A model generated the notes under the pieces. The model did not search any database and was not told the origin of the DNA. It was given only the letters and a program-made list of their open reading frames with translations. A stretch of 64,000 nt of DNA from Ambrosia x helenae (lineage: Eukaryota; Streptophyta; Magnoliopsida; Asterales; Asteraceae), in assembly GCA_030844895.1 (NCBI GenBank), contig CM061231.1, positions 89,810,706-89,874,705 on the forward strand, written 5' to 3'. A program made the position numbers and the translations under genes. Of this stretch, positions 1 through 11,743 are shown piece after piece (the stretch's first letter is position 1; the number at the start of each line of letters is the position of its first letter).

Positions 1-783
1 GTCAGTGTTCTATGGTTCTCATCACGTACAATCTCCTTCTCTAGTCCTATGTGAACCAGTTTAGTGGTAAGCTGTACCACTCGTTCCTCCAATCGTGGCT
101 ATCAGCCATTAGTAGGTTTCATCCTCCCTTGTGATGTTGCATTACATCGCAGGCTTTACGTAACTCCCCAAGAGTGTGTGTAACAAGTCCCGATCTAATG
201 TGCTCCCATGAATCTACCATATACTTATGAGTAACAGGGATATGCAGTCATACGTCCGCCCGCTCATACTAGGCGTAAGGTACTAAAGTAAGAAATAAGT
301 TCTATATGGGTAACCTAGTCCCGGCTGAGTTTCGAATGGGAGTAAGAAAGATCAAGTAACAAGGAACGAAAACTAATTGTCTCCTTGCTCAGTGAAATAG
401 CATAAGTCTCAGTATTCAAATTCCTTCATAGTTGATTTAATGGTACCACGTCATGCGCATCATGCAGCTTCCTGTGTACGTGCGCCACAACGCCCGCAAG
501 GGCTCCCTCCCTTGTACTATAGTTGTCTCCTCGTCCATGAGGTTAGTAGGATGTTACTCCCAGTAATGCGCCACCTGGTGTAACCCTAGGTTCCCACCAT
601 TGATGTGTTAAGAATTAAGTCTAGAACTAGAAGATAACATATCTCCTGAAATCATATGTTGTGGATATATGTAGCTAATAGCTAGTTGTGCACTTAAGTT
701 GTGAGTGTACTTATGCTATGATGATTATAGACTAGACTCAACATGCAGTCCTAGTTCACTATAACCTGGCTCTGATACCAATC
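1..783 (-). mobile_element. Leader of a Tekay-like Ty3/gypsy copy (truncated by window edge)
   Basis: Read on the minus strand, this follows directly from the LTR end at 784. It starts with the primer-binding site (768-780), followed by leader sequence matching the leader of the complete element at 20029 (the shared phrase 'gtgaactaggact' follows the PBS in both). No coding sequence is visible. It belongs to an element continuing off the left edge of the window, not to the pol gene at 3740-6629, which lies on the other side of the same LTR. Confidence 0.75.
768..780 (-). other. Primer-binding site for initiator-Met tRNA
   Basis: The minus strand reads TGGTATCAGAGCC three bases after the LTR end. 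This is the usual PBS for tRNA-iMet in plant LTR retrotransposons and fixes the strand of the leader at 1-783. Confidence 0.85.
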
Positions 784-3492
784 TGTCACACCCTCAAATT
801 TCCACTGCGGGGTTTATACCGCGAGGCGCATGACAAACCAGGATCCCATAGCCATAAGTCACAGGAACGAACTCTAAATGCCCAAACCATTTAGTTCGTT
901 TTCGAAAACCAAGTTTAGTTAAGCTGCGGAAGCGTAAACCAAATTTAAACCTTTTTAAATACTATGCGCAAAACAATGCGCCCAAAATTAAAACCATACG
1001 AAAGCATAATATATAATTTATGTGTATGCCCGAGAGCCCAAATGCACTGAAGTGTACAGTGCTTTCTAATCCTGGCACCGGAAGCTAACTACCTGCAAAA
1101 GCATGTAAATCGTGTGTCAACATAAAGCTGGTGAGTTCACAAGGTAAAGTAATTTAATATGCAAATGCGCTGGTTTCCAAAACCACGTAAGTAAGTAAGT
1201 TGTGTTGGTGCCCCGCACCGTGTAACCACTAGTTCATCGCATGTCAAGGGTAGCTAACCCATTCATGATAACTAACCGAATATACCGAACTGCTATGTAC
1301 TTGTAGCCACATAATGCCTGACATCATTGTCTATCCACAATGATAAAGTTTCGTTAAGTTATAGTTCACCCCCGCGCTCCCCGAGCCGGTGTGAGGTTTG
1401 TAAGACCTAATAGCGCTATCAACTAATAACCCGCTTGCCAACCCTGGCAACTCATTCGGTACGTGAGGACTTACAGATGATAGAAATGGTTTAGTTTATC
1501 AAGGACACAATTGCGAACTAGCAAAGTAACCGAACCTCATAAGGATCCATGGCATCCCAACCCGGGATGTGTAAGTAGTCCCAAACCGGACTAGAAAATG
1601 TTAAGTAAAGTGTCTCATACCTGAGACGCATGCTTTTGAGAAAAAGAGTAGTGAAACTCACCTTAGGTCGCAAGTGAAAATCCAAATTCCACGAATAGTA
1701 ACGTGCTACCGACTCCCTATTACAAATGTCACTAGGTGAGTATATGTGCGTAACCAACATACCATATACCTCGTTTATCCAAGACTTTTAAAAGTTCAAA
1801 ACCGTGTAGTGACACCTAATGACTCTACATGATCAAGTATGTCCTACGTATCCCGTTGGTGATCATAGCAATTATTATCAGTTTAATACATCAAATACAT
1901 CTCATACAAGTTTCCACACAAGTACATGTCAATTACATACCACATAGAACTCCAAATAGTCACTTAAAGACCCCGTACACAATCTGCGTTTTTAGGTCAG
2001 ATTGTGCGCTGTGAAAAACAATTTATTTAAAATACTTAACGAATGAATTAGAGTCCCAAATTTTTACTGAATTTTATTTGGGATTCACTCGACAACACAT
2101 ATTTTTGTTTTGTCTTAATTCCAAACACAAAAATTATGAAAATTCGTACAACACAGCTATGTCCAGAAAATTTCCTCAACAGGTCAGTTTAGTAGGAAAA
2201 TTCTTAAAAATGGTGTATTCATCTAAACGAGATGAATCCACTTGGAAAAGCTCTACGTTTCCAGTATTGACCTACTGTAAAAATTTCATAACCTAACTCC
2301 TTGTAAATCTCAAGTTATGGCCATTTAAAGTTAGCCCAATTTACAAATCCGAAAATCTGATATGACCCCTAATCAATTAAAATTCCAAAAACGACCCAAA
2401 CGATTTCCAAATTCGATGGTTTTGCCCATTATGAAAAGCTAAGACCTTGTACATTACAGTCATGCAAAGAAATCATCAAAACAATCGATTTAACAACCCA
2501 TTACAGCCCCTACAAAACGTTCAACCGAATCTGCCAGAATCTTAAACTTGCATCCCAAGTAATCTACAAACCCTAATTCTTCATAAACATCCCTAATACA
2601 TGTATAACACCTATAGTACTGATTAAACACCATATTAATCATAGCAAAACACATATGTTATCATGTGAAAACCCTAATCATGGCTACTAATAACAATCAT
2701 CATCAAATCATCAAGAACATCCAAGAACTCCTACACATACATACATGCGATTCTATATATATTATTTTTAGGGTTTTTAAAGTTTATCAATCATTATAAT
2801 TCATCAAAAATCATAAGAACGTATACCTTGCGAAGGATTAAACTCCCTAGGGCCTTGAAATCAAACCCGAACTAGCTTGATTAGGTGAAGGATTACTTGA
2901 TTGCTTGAAAACAAAGAGAGAGGGGGTGGGGGTGGTTCGCACGGCGCAAGGGGGACAAGGAGGTAAGGTTTTTATCTTTTCCTTGCCTCCTAATTATAAA
3001 AGGGCTTTGCTTGTTCCCCAAGCAATTGGTATTAGGGCCCTTCTAGTCCATTAACTTGACCCGTTAACCATGTTCTAGCCCAATACCGGACCCAATATTA
3101 TTAACCATTCTAAATTGAATAAAAACCATTGTTTTTATTATTACATAGCATATTACTCATGTTGTGCACGTAATTTGAATAATCTACGCATTACCATTCA
3201 GTTAGGCGATTATTCACGAAAACATGTAATTCACATAAGCACGTACTTCATGTTCACCATAATTCAATTGTATATATTATTGCTATGTATGTCACATAAT
3301 TCACCAACGTTTGGGATACCGGACTCATGTGTGTGTTTAACAAGGATTTTCCTACTTATAACATATGTTAACATCATCTAACATATGTTAAACCTACTTA
3401 ACTAACCCTAGTTAAGTATCTAGCCATGTATGAACATGTAAGTTAACTGGAGTTCAGTAAGAGTATTTAACCTGAAAATGCGGGGTGTCACA
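784..3492 (-). repeat. Tekay-like gypsy LTR (2.7 kb) shared between two internal regions
   Basis: On the minus strand the LTR opens with TGTGACACCCCG at 3492 and closes with GGGTGTGACA at 784. Its closing 60 bp match the end of the LTR at 20012. A TATA-like box (TTTTATAATT, about 2988-2998) lies upstream of a purine-rich leader. A splice-donor-like CTAAG|GTGAGT is near 1664. The upstream side (above 3492) carries pol and a polypurine tract, and the downstream side carries a PBS, so internal sequence flanks it on both sides. Unlike the LTR at 17438, it has no TTCG/CGAA motif array. Confidence 0.85.
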
Positions 3493-3625
3493 TCATCCCC
3501 AAGTTAAAAAGAATTTCGTCCCAAAATTCGGCAAGTAAACAATAAAGCCAACTATAAAAATGTGTGCTTGGTTCCCGGATGTCACATCATCCCCAAGTTG
3601 AAAGGAATTTCGCCCCGAAATTCAC
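3493..3625 (-). promoter_or_regulatory. Duplicated polypurine tract of the gypsy element
   Basis: Two copies of a block reading (minus strand) CGAAATTC..., then AACTTGGGGATGATG, then TGTGACA occur 94 bp apart. The LTR-proximal copy abuts the LTR start (GACACC). The pol-proximal copy ends in GACATCCGG and is not followed by an LTR. The complete element at 17438-27854 has the same duplication. Confidence 0.75.
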
Positions 3626-3739
3626 TTTGAAAGAGCTGCTTTATGTTTAGCGTTCGATCTATGTTCATGTTCAGGTTCAGAAAAGAGGTGTGGGTATTTA
3701 AGCCGCGTTTGATCTATGTTCATGTACCCCACCGAGTTT

Positions 3740-6629
3740 ATTACACGAGTTTAACTTGTAAGTTACCGGACCAATTCTTTCGACAATCTCGAATGGTCCA
3801 ATGTATCGCGGGTTAACTTCCTCGTTTTTCAAAGCGTATCACCCCTTTCAAGGTGACACCTTTAATAGAATCTTGTCCCCAACCTGGAACTCCAAAAGGT
3901 TTCCTACGCTTATCAGCGTAGCTTTTCTGATTTGCACTAACTTCTCAGAAGTTTCATGCATGAGTTCGGGACCTGTTAGTTGGCTATCCCCAACCTCAGT
4001 CCAACAGATAGGAGACCTACACTTGCGCCCGTAAAGTGCCTCGAAAGGCGCACACTGTATCGAAGTGTGGTAACTGTTGTTGTAAGAGAATTCGATTAAG
4101 GGCAAGTGCTTATCCCAGTTATTGCCAAAGTCCACTACGCATGCTCGTAGCAGATCCTCTAATGTTTGGATGGTACGCTCATTTTGTCCATCCGTCTGTG
4201 GGTGATAGGCTGTGCTCATATCAAGATGAGTTCCTAAAGCATCTTGGAGAGTAGTCCAGAAACGAGAAGTGAATCACCCATCGCGATCAGATATAATGGA
4301 AGTAGGCACCCCATGCCTAGAGACTATCTCCTTGATGTATAGGTTCGCCAGCTTTTCTAACGAATCCGTTTCTTTTATTGCCAGGAAGTGGGCCGATTTG
4401 GTTAAACGGCCCACAATAACCCAAATCATGTTATGGCCCGTTGGCGTTCTAGGAAGCTTTGTAATGAAGTCCATGGAAATTCCATCCCATTTCCACATTG
4501 GAATCTCTGGTTGTTGGAGTAGGCCTGAAGGTCTTTGATATTCAATCTTAACCTTCGCACAAGTCAAGCACTTACTAACATAGGTGGCTATCTCGGCTTT
4601 CATGTTTGGCCACCAGTATAGAGTCTTAAGATCTTGGTACATCTTGTCCGAACCAGGATGTACCGAATAGCGAGAGGTATGTGCTTCATCGAGCACCAGT
4701 TGTCTGAGATCCCCAAATCGTGGTATCCAGACTCGATCCATGAAGTACTGCAGAGCGTCTGTTCTCAGTTCCAAGTGCTTATCAGCACCATGTAGGGTCT
4801 CAAGCCCGATGTTTTCTTCCTTCAATGCCTCACCCTGTGCTTCACGCATCTTATCAGGAAGCTTAGAATGAATGGTGAGTTGTAAGGCTCGCACTCTTTT
4901 GGGTTTCGTTTCCTTTCGACTGAGGGCATCAGCTACTACGTTAGCTTTCCCTGGATGACACTTGATGGCACAGTCATAATCGTTCAAAAGTTCAACCCAG
5001 CGACGTTGTCGTATGTTCAGCACTTTCTGATCGAATATATGCTGAAGGCTCTTGTGATCTGTGAAAATTGTGCACTTTGTTCCATAGAGGTAGTGCCTCC
5101 AGATTTTGAGAGCGAAAACTACCGCTCCCAGTTCCAAATCATGAGTGGGGTAGTTCTTCTCATGGACCTTCAGTTGTCGCCATGCATATGCAATTACCTT
5201 ATCACGTTGCATCAGTACGCAACCTAAGCCTTGGATAGACGCATCACAATATACTACAAAGTCCTCTGTACTCTCAGGCAACGATAATATCGGTGCACTG
5301 CAAAGTTTGGACTTTAGTAGCTGAAAGGCAGATTCTTGGGCATCTCCCCACTTATACGTAATACCTTTCTGCGTTAGGGAGGTGAGAGGTTGAGCGATCT
5401 TAGAAAATCCCTCAATAAACCTGCGATAATAACCAGCGAGACCAAGAAATTGGCGCACTTCAGTAGGGGTCCTAGGAGCCTCCCACTTTTGATAGCGTCA
5501 ATCTTGGCTGGGTCCACATGTATTCCTGCCTCGTTGACCACATGCCCAAGGAATTGGACTTCTCGAATCCAGAAGTCACATTTGGTAAACTTTGCATACA
5601 GCTGCTCATTCCTCAGTAGTTCCAAGATTAGCCGCAGGTGCTGCTCGTGCTCCTCCCTGCTCTTGGAGTAAATCAATATGTCATCTATGAACACTTTGAC
5701 GAATTTGTCCAAGTAGGGCTTGCACACACGGTTCATTAGATCCATGAACACAGCCGGTGCATTAGTTAGCCCACATGGCATTACCAAAAACTCATAATGT
5801 CCATAACGAGTTTGAAACGCCGTCTTTACCACATCCTCTTCTCGGACTCTAAGTAGATGGTATCCTGACCTCAAGTCAATCTTAGAGTAGAAGCTCGACC
5901 CTTGCAGTTGGTCAAACAAGTCATCAATACGAGGCAAAAGGGTAACGATTCTTAATCGTCACATTGTTCAACTCCCGATAATCTATGCACATGCGAAAGC
6001 TCCCGTCTTTCTTCTTAACAAACAGAACTGGAGCTCCCCATGGCGAAGAACTAGGTTTAATGAAACCCCTATCCAATAGCTCTTGGAGTTGGGTAGATGT
6101 TTCTTGAAGTTCACCTGGTGCTAAACGGTATGGTGCGCGTGCAACTGGCGCTGCTCCAGGTGCAAGGTCAATCTGGAACTCCACTTGACAAACGGGTGGA
6201 AGTCCAGGTAATTCCTCTGGGAAGACATCTGGGAAGTCTCGGACCACTGGGATGTCCTCAATCTTGGTTTCAGTTCCAGCTCGAGTACCTGATATGTTAG
6301 CCAAAATGGTTGGACAGCCCTTACGAATACACTTCTGGGCCTTCAGATAGGAGATGATGCCTACCATGGCACCACCACGATCACCCTGTATAGATAAAAG
6401 TTCTCCACTTGGGAGGGGGAATACGAACAATCTTCTCCTGACAGAGAATTTCAGCGTGTTGCTTGGACAACCAGTCCATGCCAACCACGAGATCAAAGCT
6501 TCCAAGGGTGATAGGTAGAATGTTGATGGCAAACGATTGCCCATCCAACTCGAGCTTACAGTCACGATGAATTTGGGTTACCTCAACAGGCTTTCCATCA
6601 GCCAGTTCACGATGATAGGCTTTCCTCAA
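3740..6629 (-). pseudogene. Decayed Ty3/gypsy pol (protease-RT-RNase H-integrase)
   Basis: The minus strand carries the end of the aspartic protease (LVVGMDWL, about 6460), the RT core (VFIDDILIYS, about 5670), RNase H (VVYCDASIQGLG, about 5250), the integrase HHCC zinc region (KCLTCAKVK, about 4560) and the catalytic core (ISDRDG, about 4275; TAYHPQTDG, about 4210). The order RT-RNaseH-INT identifies Ty3/gypsy, and the wording matches the Tekay-like element at 21339. It is dead. Frameshifts lie near 6415, 5937 and 5480, a TGA replaces the Arg of SDRDGRF at 4271-4273, there is a deletion after about 3950, and the C-terminal chromodomain-like module is missing. It is truncated at 6629, where copia sequence begins, so gag is absent. 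Confidence 0.93.
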
Positions 6630-8791
6630 CTACTCATATACCACCCAGTGGTGGATCTGAGGAAAGAAGTAACATTGCTAAGACATCATTTGTGGCAACT
6701 ACTGATGAAGGCTTAATGCCTGAGGTAGAAAATCCTCTGAACCAAGAACAAGAGGTACATGAGACAACTGGGTTGGGCCCAGCTCATGATTTAACTGATG
6801 CTGTCCTCATTGAGGAAGTAAGCAGGGATTCAGGTGATTCCATTGATTTGGATGATGATTCACACTCGACCAAACTTGAATTCATGACTGCTAGTGAAGG
6901 TCCTGCACCTGGTGTCTTTAAGCTCAAAGAGCTGGTCACACCAGATCAGGTTAAAGTCGACTTGATCCCTGATTCCCCTAAAGTGGCATCTTCTGTACAA
7001 CATGAAGATAACCCAAAACCACACCCCTCACTGAAAATGCCTACCCAATTCCCTAGGTCATCCAGCATAGACCTGAACCAACTATGCAGCCCAGATGGTC
7101 CCCTATACCAGTTGATGAACACCCTCATTGCCAATCACCTCAAATCTTTCACAACTGCTTTGGAGTTGTCAACCAAAACTCAGTTTGAGGTGATCAACAA
7201 AAAACTTGGTGAGCTGTCCAACAAAATAGACAACAACTCAAGACAGCTTGCTGAACTCACCGGTAGAACTTCTAAACCTAGCAGGCTTCCAGAAGTGGAT
7301 GAAGCCAAAAAGGGGGAGAAGATTAAGGAACCTAAGGAGTCACTAGAAGCCAGGATAAAGGCAAGAGTGGCTCTACAACAACAAGAACTACTAGAAAAAG
7401 CCATGAAACAAAAAGAAGATCAACAAAGGCTTATTTCTACAACTGATATTGAAGCTGAACCTTCCCAAGGCCATAATGAAGAAACTTCTGAAGAAACCTC
7501 TGAAGACTCAGAAAGTACTGAAGACAATCCTTTAGTAGTTGATACTTCTATCAACACTTCAGTAGTTAACACTTCCAGTATACAAACAACTGAAGAGCCT
7601 TCCAAACCAACTGAACAACAACAACCAACTCCTATTCCACGGTCTACAACAACAACAATGACTGTGATAAACCCTTCTCCAATTTTAGAGTCAAAATAAT
7701 TACTAGAGAAGAGTTTACTTGCAACCAAAAGAAAGGCTATGGAGGATGAGGATGAGGTCTCGAACAGTTTGGAAGCAAGGGAAGACATGAGCTACAATGA
7801 GAAACTTCATGCTTATGAAACAGAGCTGAATAGGCAAGCTAAGATTGAAAAGGTTGCTGAAGAAGACAAAAGACAACAACTGGTGTCTTTCATCACAAAG
7901 AATAGAAAAACTAAAGACTATTCACTCAAAGGGCTCATAATGGATGAGCTAACCAGAATGGCTCAAATTGTTGCTAACAAACTTGCAACAGACAAAGATA
8001 GAAAAGCCAAGAGAGAAGAAATGATTGAAGAACTGGTAGCAAATAACTATGGTTCAAAAGACTTTGTGTCAAGATGGAGAGAAGACAAACTGCTGGACAC
8101 ATACAAGGAATACAAGGCTGCCAAGGCTGCTAATCCAGAGAAGTTCCAAACTTCTGAAGTATCAACTTCAGTAGTTAGAACTTCTGGTGTTAAAAGACCA
8201 GCTACCAAGAAGAAGCCAGAGGACAATACAAAGACTGACTTCAAGATGGTGTTGCTAGAAGGCAACACAGTTGTACATGGAGACTTTGATATTGAAGAGA
8301 AGCCTTTGATAACTCAATTTACGGATCCTTCAACATTTGCTTACCATATTGAGAAGACTATCACTGACAGACTGCACACAAAGGTAGTTACTGAACATCA
8401 TTTACCAACTTTCAAATTACCTGATGTAGTGCAAAAAGAATACAGAAGTGAATCCCACCTAAGAGTCACAGAAATAGAAAACATCCAACACTCAGGAACA
8501 TCCCAGGGATCCAGCATGGTTCCCTATACTTCAGATTTTGACAAATCTAAAGTGCTGATCATCAGATGGTCCTTTACTGATGACAACTCAGTATTGGTGA
8601 CAAGAAGAGATCTTACAAGCAAGGCCTACAAGTCCATGAATGAACTGAAGAATCTATCCACTCAGGACTTGCTTACAATTCAACATCTGGAACCTCAAAG
8701 GGAATCTCTCACTGATGAACAACTAAATCAACTGAAGAATTCCATGTTCAAGGAGATATGGAAGATTGTGAATGACAGAAGAAAACAATAA
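6630..8791 (+). pseudogene. Third ORF (env-position protein) of the SIRE-like element, one nonsense codon
   Basis: One reading frame runs from the 6630 junction to the TAA at 8789 and is interrupted only by TAA at 7697-7699. The protein is acidic, rich in Glu/Lys/Ser/Thr and predicted coiled coil in the middle (runs of KEK/EEL around 7300-7430 and 7800-8110). I see no signal peptide or membrane segment, so an envelope role is not supported. The N-terminus is missing. The stop is consistent with a CAA-to-TAA change. It corresponds by position to the third ORF at 52499-63430. Function unknown. Confidence 0.7.
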
Positions 8792-8833
8792 AGAATTAGA
8801 AAAGGTTTTGGCTTCATCAATCCAGAGGGAGAT

Positions 8834-9514
8834 TGTTAGGACAAAAAGGATTGAGGAAACCACTTTTATAAACCTTAGTCTAATTCACTTCTGCAAATAT
8901 TCTAAGTACAGAACTACTGAAGAAAGAAGACTAAAGTACTGAAGAGAGATTCAACAGGTACTGAAGAAGAACTATCAGAAGTTCTGAAGTCTAACCAGAC
9001 AGTTCACTGAAGAACTACTGAAGACAAACTACTCATCAGTAGTTTATCATTCATCAGCACTTGTACCAGAATCTTTCCACCGCCTTATGTTTCATTAGTT
9101 TATTTGTTTAGTATTACTTTATCTTTTTGTGCAGGTTCCAAGAATGCAACTTGTTGCTACTTGTTACAGACTTGCTTTTTGGCAAGGTTCATGTATATGT
9201 AAAGTCTATAAATAGATGGGTTCATCCCTCTGTTTTAGACATTGATTTTTATTGAAACAAAAATCCTTCAAAGCTTATTATTGTTATTTCCATTTCATTT
9301 ATTGAGGATCTGATTGAGTATTTATTATCATTCACATTCAATACTTAGATTCTGATTAAACTTGTCTTTAGTTTTCAAACATCCAGGGGGAGTAATAACT
9401 CCTGTTGATAGTGTAACATTACTTACTCATTCCGCTGTGAAAATCTGATCGAACTTGCCAAACACATAAGTGTTCAGTAGCAAGCAATACATCAAGAGCA
9501 TTACTGATCCAACG
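8834..9514 (+). repeat. SIRE-like copia LTR with ACTACTGAAG motif array
   Basis: It begins TGTTAGGA after the purine tract and ends near TCCAAC at about 9514, where gypsy gag sequence resumes. TATAAATA is at 9207-9214. Between 8905 and 9050 the motif (A/G)(A/T)ACTNCTGAAG recurs about eight times. The exact 3' boundary is inferred from the inverted terminal bases and the junction with gag. Confidence 0.65.
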
Positions 9515-10330
9515 ATGCCTAAATTTTTGCTGCCTCAATTATTTTATCCCAAGATTCTGGGATACTTTCTTTGCGTGTGAGGCATTTCATGAGTTCCACA
9601 CTGTAGTCTACTTTAATGAAGCCCGCACGCGCTAGTGTTTCGCCGCAGCCAATTTGTAGTGCTTCTTTGTTATAGCGCACTATGTAGTCTTCGATGGACT
9701 TGTTGTCCGTGCACTGGCATAATAGGACATGTGCTTTGTCCTTCTTGTGTTTCCGCAGATGGGAAAAATGATTCTTGAACTTCTTACTTAGATCGTCAAA
9801 ATCGGTAATGCTCCCCATGGGGAGCTTATCAAACCATACTGTGGCGGCTGCAGTGAGTGTTTGAGCAAATAGATGGCACCAGACTTGAATTGGCCAGAGG
9901 ACGGTGCTACCCGTACAATCAAAATCGTGCAGACAGTTAGTTGGGTCGTGCATGCCATCATACTTTCCGATGCTGCTGGAGAGTTTAGCTTGCTTGCTGA
10001 TACGGGTGGTGGCAACCCGCTAGCAATAGTTTGAGTTTGCTGCGAATGACTTTGCCCTGTAAGACTTCTTGAGGTCATTTTCCACATTATCATGGGTCTC
10101 ATACATGCTTGAGGTAGCGCGAGAGAGAAGCTCGTTGCTTTGTTCGCAATAGTCCCGGTCACTAGTGGAATGGTAACCATCTGATTCTTCCGATGTTGTC
10201 TGAGCGTAGTCCCGGTTGTGTTTTTTCTTACCCCGACCCCACTACGACCCTGAGACTGACCATCTTCTTTTTCTTTTCCCATTCGGCTTTGTCTGCCCAA
10301 AGGGGAGTCAAGGATCAATAATTTCCAGGA
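9515..10330 (-). pseudogene. Tat-like Ty3/gypsy gag remnant
   Basis: A minus-strand frame at 9519-9953 reads like the retrotransposon gag capsid domain: WCHLFAQTL, then VWFDKLPMGSI, then FDDLSKKFKNHFS, then LTRKESIPESWDKIIEAA. This pattern is typical of the Tat/Ogre gypsy branch. The upstream half is in a different frame (9788-10318), so at least one frameshift has occurred. Charged, Ser/Arg-rich sequence precedes the capsid, as usual for this group. No zinc knuckle is present; the copia insertion removed the C-terminal side. Confidence 0.75.
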
Positions 10331-11220
10331 AGTTTTCTATTTTGCAGGCATCCGCTGATATCTAGCGGTGTTTTTTGCTTAATGTCTAAAAAGCCACTCA
10401 TTTGGCTCGACATCCGAGTTGGTGTCATCCACAGAGTCAGAGTGTTGGATGTCTCGGATGGGCTTGTGAATCCGTGCCGAGGTCTGTTTGGTTATTGTTC
10501 AGGAGTCCCTATGTTTCCGCCCATTGGAGGAGGAACCACAGTGGTTGGGGTTAACACAGGGATCTCAGAGGGTTGGGATATGCCATGGGTGGGCTAAAAG
10601 TTGTGTAGTGGTTGTGGTACTTACCTCATAGGAGGTACGTGCGGAGATGACTCGTGTTTGCTGTAGGATATAATCCTTTGCTCAGCACCGTGGCTGGACC
10701 GCGACCTGTAAATAATCAGTGGGCCTTGTGAAAGGAGGCGACCGCCTAGAGTCTCAAGAGACTCATGATAGTAGACACAAAAATGGTGGTTTGCCCCTGT
10801 AAGTATATGTGTATTCTCGAGAGAGTGGAATCCCTGGCAAAGGAAATGTGAGCTCCTATTTATAGAGGTTACACGGGCCGGTTACCATTTACCCATAACC
10901 ACGACGATGGGTTTGGCTCTGGGTTATGGGCTTCCCTTCCGTTTGGCCCAATTAGTTAGTAATGGACTAAGGAAATTGATATCAAACTAAATGCAGGAAA
11001 GAAAAAAGTGCATCGCCATACCATTGGTCCACGTGGCACATTGCTATTGTCCAAAGGCGGATCTTTCGCTGTCTGCGTCAGCCTGTCAGCCTGTTCTTTC
11101 CAGAAGATTGTCTGAAGTAACGTCTAACACCAGGGGAACAATTCAGCAAGTGGGGCAAAGAGGGGCTGCACCGCGCCGACGTGGCGGGCCAGACCTCGCA
11201 CGCGCCGGGCTGTGACATGT
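10331..11220 (-). repeat. Probable leader/LTR of the Tat-like element
   Basis: This stretch lies upstream of the minus-strand gag. A minus-strand TATA box (CTATAAATAGGAG) sits at 10853-10865, and a possible LTR start TGTCACAG lies near 11217. No second LTR, target duplication or clear PBS was found, so the boundaries are unproven. No convincing protein is encoded on either strand. Confidence 0.4.
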
Positions 11221-11743
11221 CCGCCGGAGATCATCCATGGATATCTGTTATCTTCACATACTTCACCATTTCAAGTGGCCTACTTCTCCGTGAAGGTGTT
11301 GTGAGGATGATATTGTAGGTACGCTCCACCTCCGCGCTAGGAATTAGGACCCTACCCGTTCACACTGATATGTACTCAAATTCCTTGTGTAAGTGTGTCT
11401 AATATGCCGGCTGGGGTTCCATTCTTAATTATCGTAACTGAACACTACATGCCTATACAAATCTATACAAACAATAAAATCTGAGTGACCTCCTGAGAGT
11501 GCTATGTTTACCAAGTCCTTAGTATGACTCCTCTCTGTTATCCCTCATCGGGGTTTCACCTTGATTTCAATATCCAGGTTTTCCTGTTTTGTCTTGGTAT
11601 TTCTGCATTTCTTATGTTCGTCCCACAACTATCCACCGGGCATAAACTCTCTCCTTCCATCGTTTACACATATCTAACACCTCCTTGGTTTATATTTTCT
11701 ACAGTTTACAATCAATGTGTACATCAACCACATCTACAACCTC
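11221..11743. other. Unassigned stretch, probably decayed gypsy sequence
   Basis: I see no intact gene. The minus-strand continuation of the Athila-like protease next door gives scattered stops with some acidic wording. It is most likely the eroded protease-to-RT spacer. Confidence 0.35.

Larger units (their letters stand above)
6630..9514 (+). mobile_element. 3' fragment of a SIRE-like Ty1/copia element
   Basis: The fragment holds the end of a large extra ORF (6630-8791), a polypurine tract (AGAGGGAGAT, 8825-8833) and a 3' LTR (8834-about 9514). An ORF between pol and the 3' LTR is characteristic of the SIRE/Maximus copia lineage. The left end is truncated against a minus-strand gypsy pol, so gag, pol and the 5' LTR are missing. 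The right end abuts a minus-strand gypsy gag (9515), which suggests that gag was the insertion site. Confidence 0.75.

Noticed and set aside
10382..11215. Short plus-strand ORFs in the Tat-like leader region
   Set aside because: No family resemblance, no codon bias, and the region reads as a minus-strand leader or LTR with a TATA box.
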